A program made the position numbers and the translations under genes. The notes below the pieces were generated by a model that saw only the letters and a list, made by a program, of their open reading frames with translations, was not told where the DNA came from and ran no database searches. Positions 9,446-14,051 of a stretch of 14,914 nt of DNA are shown one piece after another. Within the stretch, counting starts at the first letter, position 1, and each line of letters opens with the position of its first letter. Origin of the DNA: Paramarasmius palmivorus (taxonomy: Eukaryota > Basidiomycota > Agaricomycetes > Agaricales > Marasmiaceae); NCBI GenBank assembly GCA_037176845.1, contig JAYKXP010000390.1:1-14914 (forward strand). The letters run 5' to 3'.

Positions 9446-9640
9446 TTACCCGAATTTGTTGAAACTCTTATAGATGTGCAAAACACCCAAGACGGCCTTC
9501 ATCTGCGCTGTATTAGTCTCTGGAACGTCCAAGACGGCGAATTCACCATCTTGCATATCCAGAGACTGTGTAGCACGATAGAAGTGCTTTGTCTTTGGTG
9601 AGGTCGGTAATGGGGGCCTAACCAACCTACGGTACCTTCT
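9446..9640 (-). CDS. Coding fragment carrying the FAVLxVPE motif
   Basis: This 64-residue minus-strand frame lies directly after the TAG that ends the 9641-10024 model and is in the same frame. It contains SLDMQDGEFAVLDVPE followed by TNTAQMKAVLGVLHIYKSF. Two other places encode related peptides: 10362-10671 (GSFAVLEVPEASIG) and 13956-14051 (KLEVSEASIG). Conservation of FAVL[DE]VPE across diverged copies argues for real coding ancestry. The function is unknown. The stretch coincides with the hairpin at 9515-9567, so one sequence serves both. Whether the preceding stop is a mutation or marks a true gene end is open. Confidence 0.45.
   Translation of the reverse strand, partial: RRYRRLVRPPLPTSPKTKHFYRATQSLDMQDGEFAVLDVPETNTAQMKAVLGVLHIYKSFNKFG
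9515..9567. repeat. AGTCTCTGGA hairpin, copy 1 of 3
   Basis: The 10-bp arms AGTCTCTGGA and TCCAGAGACT enclose an inner stem AAGACGG/CCATCTT with one A-C mismatch, and a CGTC-CAA-GACG core at 9526-9536. The other copies have C-G where this one has T-A at the third pair. Confidence 0.8.
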
Positions 9641-9695
9641 CTAGCTGCTCAGGTTGGTCCCCATTGGGGTGGAAACAATTCCTGAGCAGTTGGAG
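9639..9695. repeat. Hairpin CTGCTCAGG/CCTGAGCAG
   Basis: A 9-bp stem extends outward to about 16 bp with two G-T pairs, and holds an inner CCCCATTGGGG palindrome at 9659-9669. A flanking inverted repeat AACCAACC/GGTTGGTT is at 9620-9627 and 9707-9714. The structure spans the stop codon of the 9641-10024 frame. Confidence 0.7.
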
Positions 9696-10024
9696 ACGGT
9701 GATACGGGTTGGTTCCGGGGAAGGGATAATGAGTGTTGTGTCCTCGTCGAGAACAGTGATGCTGAGGGTGTTCAGGTTCTTCGGGTTGTCGGGTATATGA
9801 TCAACGTTGTTATGATCAACGTTGTTAAAAGGTTCATGACTGGACGGAGAGATGAAAACGTAAGACGAGCAGAAAATTCCGAGATGATAACCACGCACCT
9901 GGAATTCCATTTGTTTCCCTGCCTCATGCCGCTCACAGTTCCTCCAGAGCTCGGTATCATGATGCTATCAGGGATAATTTAGTTGTAGAAGGCGGATAGT
10001 TGAAGAGAGAACTTACCGTTCCAT
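9641..10024 (-). CDS. Candidate three-exon ORF in the E1 module, 90 aa
   Basis: The minus-strand ATG at 10022-10024 lies in the right arm of the 10021-10039 palindrome. Exons 10017-10024, 9899-9964 and 9641-9839 join in frame across introns 9965-10016 and 9840-9898. The product starts MERIMIPSSGGTVSGM and ends VSTPMGTNLSS. A protein-like middle (NTLSITVLDEDTTLIIPSPE) supports the third exon. A 15-bp tandem repeat encodes NNVDHNNVDH. In a second frame the same first two exons read FTIVADDGT then HHDTELWRNCERHEAG, which is the frame shared with the other modules. That frame meets TGA immediately after the second intron. Which frame was used is unresolved, and the copy may be decayed. Confidence 0.4.
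9796..9825. repeat. Perfect 15-bp tandem repeat, two copies
   Basis: TATGATCAACGTTGT occurs twice head to tail. The length is a multiple of three and the repeat lies in the third exon of the 9641-10024 model, adding NNVDH in frame. Confidence 0.9.
9840..9898 (-). other. Candidate intron, 59 nt, GTGCGTGG type
   Basis: The minus strand has donor GTGCGTGGTTATCA, branch-like GTCTTACG and acceptor TCTCCGTCCAG. The same donor followed by TATCA or CATCA recurs at 10746 and 14270, at the equivalent place in each module. Confidence 0.65.
9965..10016 (-). other. Candidate intron, 52 nt
   Basis: The minus strand has donor GTAAGTTCTC, branch-like ACAACTAAATT and acceptor ATCCCTGATAG. The donor lies 4 nt from the 10021-10039 palindrome, directly after the codons for TIVADDGT. 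Confidence 0.7.
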
Positions 10025-10039
10025 CGTCGGCGACGATGG
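10021..10039. repeat. Perfect core palindrome CCATCGTC-GGC-GACGATGG (module E1)
   Basis: It has 8-bp arms with a 3-nt centre, 4 nt from a splice donor on the minus strand. On that strand it reads TIVADDG. Confidence 0.85.
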
Positions 10040-10045
10040 TGAAGG

Positions 10046-10085
10046 GAGACGAAAAGTGTGACCGTCACATCCTTCTTTTCGTCTC
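10046..10085. repeat. Nested hairpin GAGACGAAAAG/CTTTTCGTCTC
   Basis: An 11-bp outer stem contains an inner TGTGAC-C-GTCACA hairpin at 10057-10069. A GTGAC-type hairpin follows a core palindrome at the same spacing at 10916-10938, 11404-11433 and 14329-14355. Confidence 0.8.
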
Positions 10086-10090
10086 GCCTT

Positions 10091-10107
10091 CTTCGTCGTA
10101 GACGAAG
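10091..10107. repeat. Core palindrome CTTCGTC-GTA-GACGAAG
   Basis: It has 7-bp perfect arms. The U2 counterpart at 13307-13323 has the same arms with centre TGC. Confidence 0.8.
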
Positions 10108-10122
10108 ATGGGTAGAGGGTTG

Positions 10123-10189
10123 TGTGGCAGTGAACCTGGTCCGTCCCACGCTTTTGCCGAGCGTAGGACGGACCAGGTTCACTGCCACA
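10123..10189. repeat. 30-bp hairpin, U1 copy
   Basis: The stem 10123-10152/10160-10189 begins TGTGGCAGTGAACCTG and has a single C-A mismatch (10147/10165). Compared with the U2 copy at 13342-13424, three base pairs differ and all three are changed on both arms: 10139/10173 G-C versus T-A, 10143/10169 G-C versus C-G, and 10146/10166 C-G versus T-A. Confidence 0.9.
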
Positions 10190-10191
10190 GG

Positions 10192-10241
10192 GCGCTCAGC
10201 CTACATCCATTCGTCAACGACGAATGGATGTGGGTGAGCGC
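10192..10241. repeat. Core hairpin CATCCATTCGTC-AAC-GACGAATGGATG
   Basis: 12-bp perfect arms (10204-10230) extend outward to about 23 pairs with a one-base bulge and two G-T pairs, ending GCGCTC/GAGCGC. The U2 copy (13424-13463) has CATCTATT/AATAGATG and centre GTT, a compensated C-G to T-A change. Both strands read HPFV-x-DEWM. Confidence 0.85.
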
Positions 10242-10265
10242 TGGCTATGACAGCATTCGGACCCT

Positions 10266-10338
10266 ACCCGAGTCTGATGGACTTTCATCAGACTCAGGGG
10301 TACATGAACTGAAGCATTCGTCTTCGACGAGTGCTTCA
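10266..10338. repeat. Two adjacent hairpins
   Basis: GAGTCTGATG/CATCAGACTC with outer CC/GG pairs (10266-10301) is followed by GAAGCATTCGTC-TTC-GACGAGTGCTTC (10310-10338, 13 pairs with one T-G). The second reads AFVFDECF on the plus strand. Confidence 0.8.
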
Positions 10339-10361
10339 TGAAGGCTTCAGGAAAGGCGGCG

Positions 10362-10671
10362 TCAACGGGACACCAACGAGAACGCCCAGACACAACCCGC
10401 TAGACCTATAGAAGCCTCTGGAACCTCGAGTACGGCAAAACTGCCATATCTGCATGTCCAGAGGCTACGACAAGGGATAGAAGGCGCAAATGGAAGTGCG
10501 TGTATGGTCGAGGGGAAAATGGGACCGGTGTGGCGAGCAAACGCCGTATTTGAACAGAAGTACCCGAGAAACTCCCGAATGCACAGTTTCTCAGGTCGTC
10601 GAGCGCAGAGGATGTATCTTGAAGGTTGCCTCGAGCGTTTAAGTTCGTCGGTTCTTGCGCGCCATTGATGT
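10362..10671 (-). CDS. Coding exon with the FAVLEVPEA motif
   Basis: This minus-strand frame runs from the acceptor at 10672 to TGA at 10362-10364. It includes PEKLCIREFLGYFCSNTAFA and GSFAVLEVPEASIGLAG, the latter homologous to the 9446-9640 fragment. Across the 75-nt intron it is in frame with an upstream exon reading RKKRRCDGPLR. That upstream frame has TAG before any ATG, so no start is assigned. A second frame over 10406-10678 (INGAQEPTNLNARGNLQ, ending SRFQRLL) is also open, and its end resembles the U2 peptide ASGYTELAFLSSSRFQRL. Overlapping coding-like frames are a side effect of the inverted repeats here and limit certainty. Confidence 0.4.
10413..10466. repeat. AGCCTCTGGA hairpin, copy 2 of 3
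   Basis: The 10-bp arms AGCCTCTGGA and TCCAGAGGCT share their axis with an inner stem TACGGCA/TGCCATA (10431-10448, one C-A mismatch, loop AAAC). Confidence 0.85.
10562..10596. repeat. Hairpin ACCCGAGAAACT/AGTTTCTCAGGT
   Basis: 12 pairs with one C-A mismatch and an 11-nt loop. Confidence 0.75.
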
Positions 10672-10746
10672 CTTGCATTAGATTTGTAGGCTAAACGTAG
10701 AAAGAAAACATCAGAATGGCAAAAAGGGGGCCTGATGACCACGCAC
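10672..10746 (-). other. Candidate intron, 75 nt, GTGCGTGG type
   Basis: The minus strand has donor GTGCGTGGTCATCA. The acceptor at CTAATGCAAG keeps the downstream frame, but its CTAAT is close to the AG. An alternative acceptor is GTTTAG at 10691. The donor assignment is firmer than the acceptor. Confidence 0.45.
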
Positions 10747-10819
10747 CTTAGAGGACCGTCACACCTTCTTTTCTTCCTTTCTCGCACCTCACGTTCCACC
10801 TAAGCGCAGTAAGATGAAC

Positions 10820-10871
10820 CTATGAATGATACGTTAGTTATACAAGGTGAATGTTTGCAGGGAGGACGTAC
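10820..10871 (-). other. Candidate intron, 52 nt
   Basis: The minus strand has donor GTACGTCC, branch ATAACTAACG and acceptor CATTCATAG, the most canonical set in the window. It directly follows codons for FTIVADETK and precedes VHLTALRWNVRCEKG. Confidence 0.75.
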
Positions 10872-10878
10872 CTTTGTT

Positions 10879-10891
10879 TCGTCGGCGACGA
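10879..10891. repeat. Core palindrome TCGTC-GGC-GACGA (module E2)
   Basis: It has 5-bp arms and lies 7 nt from a splice donor on the minus strand, encoding TIVADE. Confidence 0.75.
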
Positions 10892-10915
10892 TCGTGAAGG
10901 GAGAGGAAAAGAAAA

Positions 10916-11007
10916 GATGTGACATGCCAGGTCACATCCTGAAAGAAGCAAACCGTTCGTCTAAGACGAACGATTGTTCAGGCGCTTGCTATCCAAAGCA
11001 AAGCGCC
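10916..11007. repeat. Three consecutive hairpins
   Basis: GATGTGAC/GTCACATC (10916-10938, 7-nt loop), CGTTCGTC-TAA-GACGAACG (10954-10972) and GGCGCTTGCT/AGC-a-AAGCGCC (10981-11007, one bulged A). The order core palindrome, GTGAC hairpin, second core palindrome repeats that of 10021-10107. Confidence 0.8.
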
Positions 11008-11030
11008 CGTTCCTAGACCAACACCCTGTT

Positions 11031-11103
11031 AACCGCCGCCGCGTTCCTCTACCTTAATAGAGGAACAGCCGAACGTCTACCTTAATAGAGCGTTCACGGC
11101 GTT
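11031..11103. repeat. Twin-hairpin element with two ACCTTAAT loops, U1 copy
   Basis: Hairpin one: GTTCCTCT-ACCTTAAT-AGAGGAAC (11043-11066). Hairpin two: GAACG-TCT-ACCTTAAT-AGA-(G)-CGTTC (11071-11095, one bulged base). An outer CGCCG/CGGCG pair (11034-11038/11097-11101) could close both into a three-way junction. The U2 copy at 14385-14452 has the same loops but a stem of GGACG/CGTCC in hairpin two: the second pair is G-C instead of A-T on both arms, and the bulge is C instead of G. Confidence 0.9.
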
Positions 11104-11106
11104 GAT

Positions 11107-11468
11107 TTAGAGGAGGGATGCGGTACCATGTCGAGTTCTTCGATTCCACGTAAAGAGTATCCATGTACCTGAATTTATTGAAGAAAGAGTAAGATCCATA
11201 GAAAAATACGAGTGTACAGTCACGCACCTTGAATGCTCAATACACCTTTTTTTCCCCGCCCGACCTCATACTCCAGTCTTCCCGGTAAAGTAGAAAGAAA
11301 GTACTAAAAGAATTTTTTTTTAGTCTTATAGAGTTGAAGAACAGAAGATAAAAGGCTTACCGTCACATCGTCGACGACGACGATGGTAGCAGATAGAAGA
11401 GAAGAGGACTGTGACTGTGACGTCACAGTCCTCGGACTTTGTTCGGACCCGTGAACCTGAGTCAAGAT
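11107..11468 (-). CDS. Best-preserved module copy (E3), partial coding model
   Basis: The minus-strand frame opens after TAG at 11469-11471. It reads 36 codons ending SATIVVVDDVT at 11361, then splices over 11304-11360 into YFLSTLPGRLEYEVGRGKKG, then over 11169-11227 into GTWILFTWNRRTRHG, and stops at TAA 11107-11109. Exon phases agree at both joins. The U2 copy shows the same order (TTIVVDDVK, EYWAWGRA, LEYEVER after a shift, then GTWILVISSRR), so the three-exon layout is shared. No start codon is visible and I do not recognise the domain. An upstream exon or a decayed gene are both possible. The first exon contains the core palindrome at 11366-11385. Confidence 0.5.
11169..11227 (-). other. 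Candidate intron, 59 nt, GTGCGT type
   Basis: The minus strand has donor GTGCGTGACTG and acceptor CAATAAATTCAG. Its interior matches the U2 intron 14515-14576 (CTCGTATTTTTCTAT and GATCTTACT shared). Confidence 0.7.
11304..11360 (-). other. Candidate intron, 57 nt
   Basis: The minus strand has donor GTAAGCC, branch-like AAGACTAAAA and acceptor TTCTTTTAG. It sits directly after TIVVVDDVT, the same position as in modules E1, E2 and E4. Confidence 0.65.
11366..11385. repeat. Core palindrome CATCGTC-GACGAC-GACGATG (module E3)
   Basis: The arms equal those at 9062 and 14704, but the centre is six bases instead of three. Centres of six also occur at 11512-11517 (AACGTT) and 14297-14302, so centre length changes by whole codons. 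Confidence 0.8.
11404..11433. repeat. Hairpin GAGGACTGTGAC/GTCACAGTCCTC
   Basis: 12 perfect pairs with a 6-nt loop, and an alternative centre at GTGACGTCAC. It occupies the GTGAC position of the module. Confidence 0.85.
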
Positions 11469-11488
11469 CTAGACTCAGGTCCACGGGT
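11447..11488. repeat. 17-bp hairpin ACCCGTGAACCTGAGTC
   Basis: It pairs with GACTCAGGTCCACGGGT with one A-C mismatch and an 8-nt loop that contains AGATCT. Confidence 0.85.
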
Positions 11489-11497
11489 TGTAACCTT

Positions 11498-11579
11498 CAT
11501 TGCAGCATCGTCAACGTTGACGATTACTGCAATGACGACCCATTACTCGAGGATAAGTCCATAAACTTATCCTCGAGTA
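11498..11579. repeat. Two adjacent strong hairpins
   Basis: CATTGCAG/CTGCAATG (11498-11534) encloses the perfect 18-bp palindrome ATCGTCAACGTTGACGAT. TACTCGAGGATAAGT and ACTTATCCTCGAGTA (11544-11579) form 15 perfect pairs with loop CCATAA. Confidence 0.9.
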
Positions 11580-11582
11580 CCC

Positions 11583-11730
11583 AAGTCACATCCCTTCGTC
11601 GTAGACAAAGGGATGTGGCTTAGGTTTACCGGTCCGACGCGGAAATGAACTGTAACCCTACCATTAGGGTTACAGTAGTTTTGCCGGTCAGACCGGCATA
11701 GAGGCAGCGCGAGACCTTTTTCTCGCGCTG
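11583..11730. repeat. Four hairpins ahead of the plus-strand module
   Basis: CACATCCCTTCGTC-GTA-GACAAAGGGATGTG with flanks (11583-11621, one C-A and one T-G), CTGTAACCCTA-CCAT-TAGGGTTACAG (11650-11675), TGCCGGTC-A-GACCGGCA (11682-11698) and CAGCGCGAGA/TCTCGCGCTG (11705-11730). The second has a full telomeric repeat in each arm. Confidence 0.85.
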
Positions 11731-11764
11731 TCTCTCTTTCTCTCTTACCACTACCATCGTCGCG

Positions 11765-12290
11765 ATGACGAGTGCACACAGGTACGTTCTAGTTACTTTT
11801 TTTCATTCATCATTTCTAATTTATCATTACAGGACCGGACCACTGAAGAGGACTGGGCCACCACCGACGACGACATTCCGCTGGCATCAAAATCGTGATA
11901 CTGCGGATACATCTTTGCCACCACCATTGTCTTCGATGATGGCGACAAAGGTACGGATTCCTCCCCTTCTTTTCTTCTTCATGGCTAACTTATTTCTGTA
12001 GGAGCATTATTGGAACTAAAAGAAGGGTTGGACTTATGAGGAAGAAGGGAGAGCGGTCACGGTAACATGCGCAAGGTGTGTGGCCATCCTCTTTTTTTCT
12101 TGCATTTTCTCACTACGGTTTCTCTTTCACAGGATATATCCTTTCTATTTTACACTTCCCACACCTTATCACACCCGCCACCCGCTAGTCTCTCGTGAAA
12201 CACCCAACGATTCCCGACAGCACCCAAGACCTTCAAACATCGAGAACACACCCGGTACAGCTCCAACCAACGACTCCAGAGCCACCTAGA
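11765..12290 (+). pseudogene. Inverted copy of the spliced module on the plus strand
   Basis: Three canonical introns are visible: 11782-11832 (donor GTACGT, branch TTCTAAT, acceptor ATTACAG), 11951-12001 (GTACGG, GGCTAAC, TTCTGTAG) and 12076-12132 (GTGTGTGG, acceptor TTTCACAG). One frame reads TTEEDWATTDDDIPL, a TGA, then IFATTIVFDDGDKGALLEL across the second intron. Another frame of the third exon reads EHYWN, a stop, then KKGWTYEEEGRAVTV. The order TIVxDDGxK, about 51-nt intron, 74-nt exon, GTGYGTGG donor matches the minus-strand modules E1 and E2, so this is an inverted paralogue. Stops in each frame suggest decay. The frame starting at ATG 11765 runs 50 codons across two introns and ends EHYWN. 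A CATCG-TCG-CGATG hairpin at 11755-11767 covers that ATG. A further frame (12195-12407) is open to the U2 boundary. Confidence 0.45.
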
Positions 12291-12384
12291 CTCGTTGTCC
12301 GGGACCTTTTGGGATCGCTAGGGACGACGCCGACGTCTGCAACGAATACTGACGTCCCCGGTATCTCAATTTCCCAAGCAATAC

Positions 12385-12515
12385 TTAGGGTTATTAGGAT
12401 GAGGTAGGGTCGATGCTAGGGTCGACATACCTATGAGTGACCCTAGGGTGCCCTAGGGCGTGCTGGGGGCATCACGGGTAGTGTAGGGTCTGATAACCCT
12501 AGGCTGGGGACTTGG
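12385..12515. repeat. Degenerate interstitial telomeric tract, U2 start
   Basis: TTAGGGTTATTAGGA is followed by TAGGGTCG, CTAGGGTCGA, GACCCTAGGGT, CGGGTAGTGT and TGGGGACTTGG in the same order as at 8637-8770. Two short telomeric hairpins lie inside: TAGGGT/ACCCTA at 12484-12501 and GCCCTAGGGC at 12450-12459. Confidence 0.7.
12416..12446. repeat. Hairpin matching the palindrome at 8664
   Basis: The 8-bp arms CTAGGGTC and GACCCTAG are identical to the U1 copy, with a 15-nt loop in between. Confidence 0.75.
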
Positions 12516-12521
12516 TGTTTT

Positions 12522-12580
12522 CTGATAGTTTTTAGTTAGCATAAAGTTATTTTCTTAGAAGAATAGTGTATCGTACTTAC
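12522..12580 (-). other. Candidate intron, 59 nt
   Basis: The minus strand has donor GTAAGTACG, branch ATGCTAACTA and acceptor AACTATCAG. It is the counterpart of 8781-8841. Confidence 0.7.
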
Positions 12581-12616
12581 CGTGAGATATTGAGACATGA
12601 GCCTTTTGTTGTAATG

Positions 12617-12702
12617 AGCGTCGGGGACGCTGAAGGGAAAGCGAAGTTTGACCTTACCGTGGGAATTGAATGCTCTGCCCTACTCTCATCGTCTACGACG
12701 CT
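12617..12702. repeat. Core palindromes with decayed long-range pairing
   Basis: AGCGTC-GGG-GACGCT (12617-12631) and CGTC-TAC-GACG (12690-12700) occupy the positions of the perfect 17-bp inverted repeat at 8880-8965. Only AGCGTCG/CGACGCT and a short inner stem still pair between them. Confidence 0.7.
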
Positions 12703-12758
12703 CCGCTGATGAACCTAGGCTGGTGAGAATATTCACGGCCTCCGGTTACATTCAGACA

Positions 12759-12868
12759 TCGTCTACGACGAATGAGTGTGCTACTGTATGGCATGTTTAC
12801 CCGAGTCTGATGAATTTCAGGCTCGAGTAAACATGCCATACAGCAGCACACTCAATCGTCGTAGACGA
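12759..12868. repeat. 110-nt near-perfect hairpin
   Basis: 12759-12810 and 12817-12868 form 52 pairs with four imperfections (one A-A, one A-C, one C-A, one T-G) around the loop TGAATT. Each arm also contains a CGTC-N3-GACG core (12760-12770 and 12857-12867), so an alternative folding into two small hairpins exists. The U1 counterpart (9101-9146) retains only the inner 20 pairs. The hairpin lies within a candidate minus-strand exon. Confidence 0.9.
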
Positions 12869-12889
12869 ACGAGTGTTTGCGGTAACAAC

Positions 12890-12936
12890 CTATCATAGTA
12901 ACATTAGTAGGTAGAAACAAAAAAAAAATAGCTTAC
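12890..12936 (-). other. Candidate intron, 47 nt
   Basis: The minus strand has donor GTAAGCTATT, branch CTACTAATG and acceptor ACTATGATAG. It is the counterpart of 9182-9233. Confidence 0.65.
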
Positions 12937-12987
12937 AAGAATAGAGTATCAAGTACCTAAGGTTACCCGGTACGTGAACAGCTACCA

Positions 12988-13094
12988 GAGCATTTGTCGT
13001 CGACAAATGCTCCTTGACCGAGCCAAAATCAGTGTACCCGAGTAATCGCGGGTACATGGACAGGTAAGGAAGCATTCACGTCGACGACGAATGC
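12988..13094. repeat. Three hairpins
   Basis: GAGCATTTGTC-GTC-GACAAATGCTC (12988-13012, 11 perfect pairs; the core C-G pair is T-A on both arms), TGTACCCG/CGGGTACA (13033-13056, 8 pairs) and GCATT-ca-CGTC-GAC-GACG-AATGC (13072-13094, two bulged bases). The last reads EAFVVDVN on the minus strand. Confidence 0.8.
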
Positions 13095-13166
13095 CTCTGG
13101 TATGCATGTTGTTTTGTTTCGGATAGGTGCTGCATCCCGCCCACCTTGGATTGTTTTATTTGCGGT

Positions 13167-13219
13167 CTAGGTTTTTTAGTTGAGTAGAATGGAATAGAGA
13201 CAAGAAACAAAACAAATAC
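13167..13219 (-). other. Candidate intron, 53 nt
   Basis: The minus strand has donor GTATTTG, branch CTCAACTAAAA and acceptor AAACCTAG. It follows AIVVDKSA, a variant of the TIVxDD exon end. Confidence 0.55.
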
Positions 13220-13228
13220 CTTGCTGAT

Positions 13229-13323
13229 TTGTCGACGACAATTGCGAGAGAGGGTGTGACGCAAAGGCACACCCGCAAAATGATAGTCCCGGCTTAGACA
13301 ACACCCCTTCGTCTGCGACGAAG
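13229..13323. repeat. Core palindrome, GTG hairpin and second core palindrome
   Basis: TTGTC-GAC-GACAA (13229-13241), GGGTGTG/CACACCC (13252-13274) and CTTCGTC-TGC-GACGAAG (13307-13323). The order matches 10021-10107 in U1. Confidence 0.75.
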
Positions 13324-13341
13324 ATGGGTACCGAGTTGTAC

Positions 13342-13424
13342 GAGCGCCCTGTGGCAGTGAACCTGTTCCCTCTCACGCTTTACCCGAGCGTGAGAGGGAA
13401 CAGGTTCACTGCCACAGGGCGCTC
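13342..13424. repeat. 38-bp perfect hairpin, U2 copy
   Basis: 13342-13379 and 13387-13424 pair without a mismatch around a 7-nt loop. The inner part corresponds to 10123-10189, and the outer GAGCGCCCT/AGGGCGCTC is an extension on this copy. Confidence 0.95.
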
Positions 13425-13520
13425 AGCCTGCATCTATTCGTCGTTGACGAATAGATGTGGGTGAGCGCCCTGTGGCATTTTTACTCGAGCCTGATGAATT
13501 CATCAGACTCGAGTAAAAAT
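13424..13520. repeat. Two hairpins following the 38-bp hairpin
   Basis: CATCTATTCGTC-GTT-GACGAATAGATG (13431-13457) extends outward to about 23 pairs with three G-T. ATTTTTACTCGAGCCTGATG/CATCAGACTCGAGTAAAAAT (13477-13520) has 20 pairs with one C-A and loop AATT. Confidence 0.85.
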
Positions 13521-13532
13521 ACGAAAGGATCA

Positions 13533-13682
13533 CCTCGTCGTAGACGAGGAATGGCGAGGACCGAATCTTGAGGCCTTGAGGTTGTAAGGTAACAACATAC
13601 AGAGCTTAGCATCGGATATGCTAAGCTCTGTACATTGCTACGTTAATTCATCACGGCACACATTCATTCGTCTATGACGAAT
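13533..13682. repeat. Two core palindromes around a 22-pair hairpin
   Basis: CCTCGTC-GTA-GACGAGG (13533-13549) and ATTCGTC-TAT-GACGAAT (13666-13682). Between them, 13589-13610/13620-13641 pair over 22 positions (core TACAGAGCTTAGC/GCTAAGCTCTGTA) with three A-C mismatches, all of which would be G-U on a minus-strand RNA. Confidence 0.8.
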
Positions 13683-13702
13683 CAAGATGAACGATTCATG
13701 AT

Positions 13703-13850
13703 CGAACCGTCATTGCTAAAATGACGGTTCGTGGAACGTTCGTTGGGCATGCTTGACGTCTAACCGACAGTCAAGGTTGAGTGTGGCAACGATTTTTTGG
13801 GGAGTGGGGACGATACTCTCGACAGCGGTGATGTGTTGCTGCTCGAGAGT
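13703..13850. repeat. Three hairpins
   Basis: CGAACCGTCATT/AATGACGGTTCG (13703-13731, 12 perfect pairs), CTTGAC/GTCAAG with inner GTC/GAC (13752-13775) and ACTCTCGACAGC/GCTG-c-TCGAGAGT (13815-13850, one bulge). Confidence 0.8.
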
Positions 13851-13955
13851 GGTTTTGAGGTAGCCGCAGTGTAGAAGGACCTGCGACCGCGTTTGCGGGA
13901 GGTGATGAAGCAGCGGAAGGTGTCATCTGGGAATGAGATTGTACTGTCTTCCTCA

Positions 13956-14051
13956 CTACCCAAGTTTCCTACGCCAAGAGACACCAAACCCTATTGAAGC
14001 CTCTGAAACCTCGAGCTTGACAAAAAGGCCAGCTCGGTGTATCCAGAGGCT
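13956..14051 (-). pseudogene. Third FAVLxVPE-related fragment
   Basis: The minus strand reads SLWIHRAGLFVKLEVSEASI and ends at TAG 13956-13958, homologous to the end of the 10362-10671 frame (LEVPEASIG). A second frame over the same bases reads ASGYTELAFLSSSRFQRL, similar to the alternative frame of U1. It shows the same overlap with an AGCCTCTGGA-type hairpin and is probably decayed. Confidence 0.35.
13998..14051. repeat. AGCCTCTGAA hairpin, copy 3 of 3
   Basis: The arms AGCCTCTGAA and TCCAGAGGCT pair with one A-C mismatch. The inner CGAGCT/AGCTCG stem is unrelated in sequence to the inner stems of copies 1 and 2, yet occupies the same place. Confidence 0.8.

Larger units (their letters stand above)
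8640..12384. repeat. Subtelomeric unit U1
   Basis: This 3.7-kb unit starts with degenerate telomeric sequence and is homologous over most of its length to U2 (12385-14747). Matching landmarks, U1 to U2, are: junction 8637-8770 to 12385-12515; intron 8781-8841 to 12522-12580; ACCGTGGGAAT near 8919 to the same near 12655; intron 9182-9233 to 12890-12936; long hairpin 10123-10189 to 13342-13424; AGCCTCTGGA hairpin 10413-10466 to 13998-14051; twin hairpin 11031-11103 to 14385-14452; introns 11169-11227 and 11304-11360 to 14515-14576 and 14635-14698. About 1 kb at the right of U1 (11400-12384), including the plus-strand module copy, has no partner in U2. Confidence 0.75.

Noticed and set aside
11031..11103. 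tRNA-like cloverleaf or parvovirus-type terminal repeat
   Set aside because: There is no acceptor stem, anticodon arm or T-loop consensus, and the T-shaped fold is internal to the chromosome with no Rep-like gene. Only the shape is similar.
9378..14043. Strand-specific G-U bias proving a minus-strand structured RNA
   Set aside because: Mismatches lean that way, but several hairpins (9639-9695, 10192-10241 and its copy) have the opposite polarity, so the count is not decisive.
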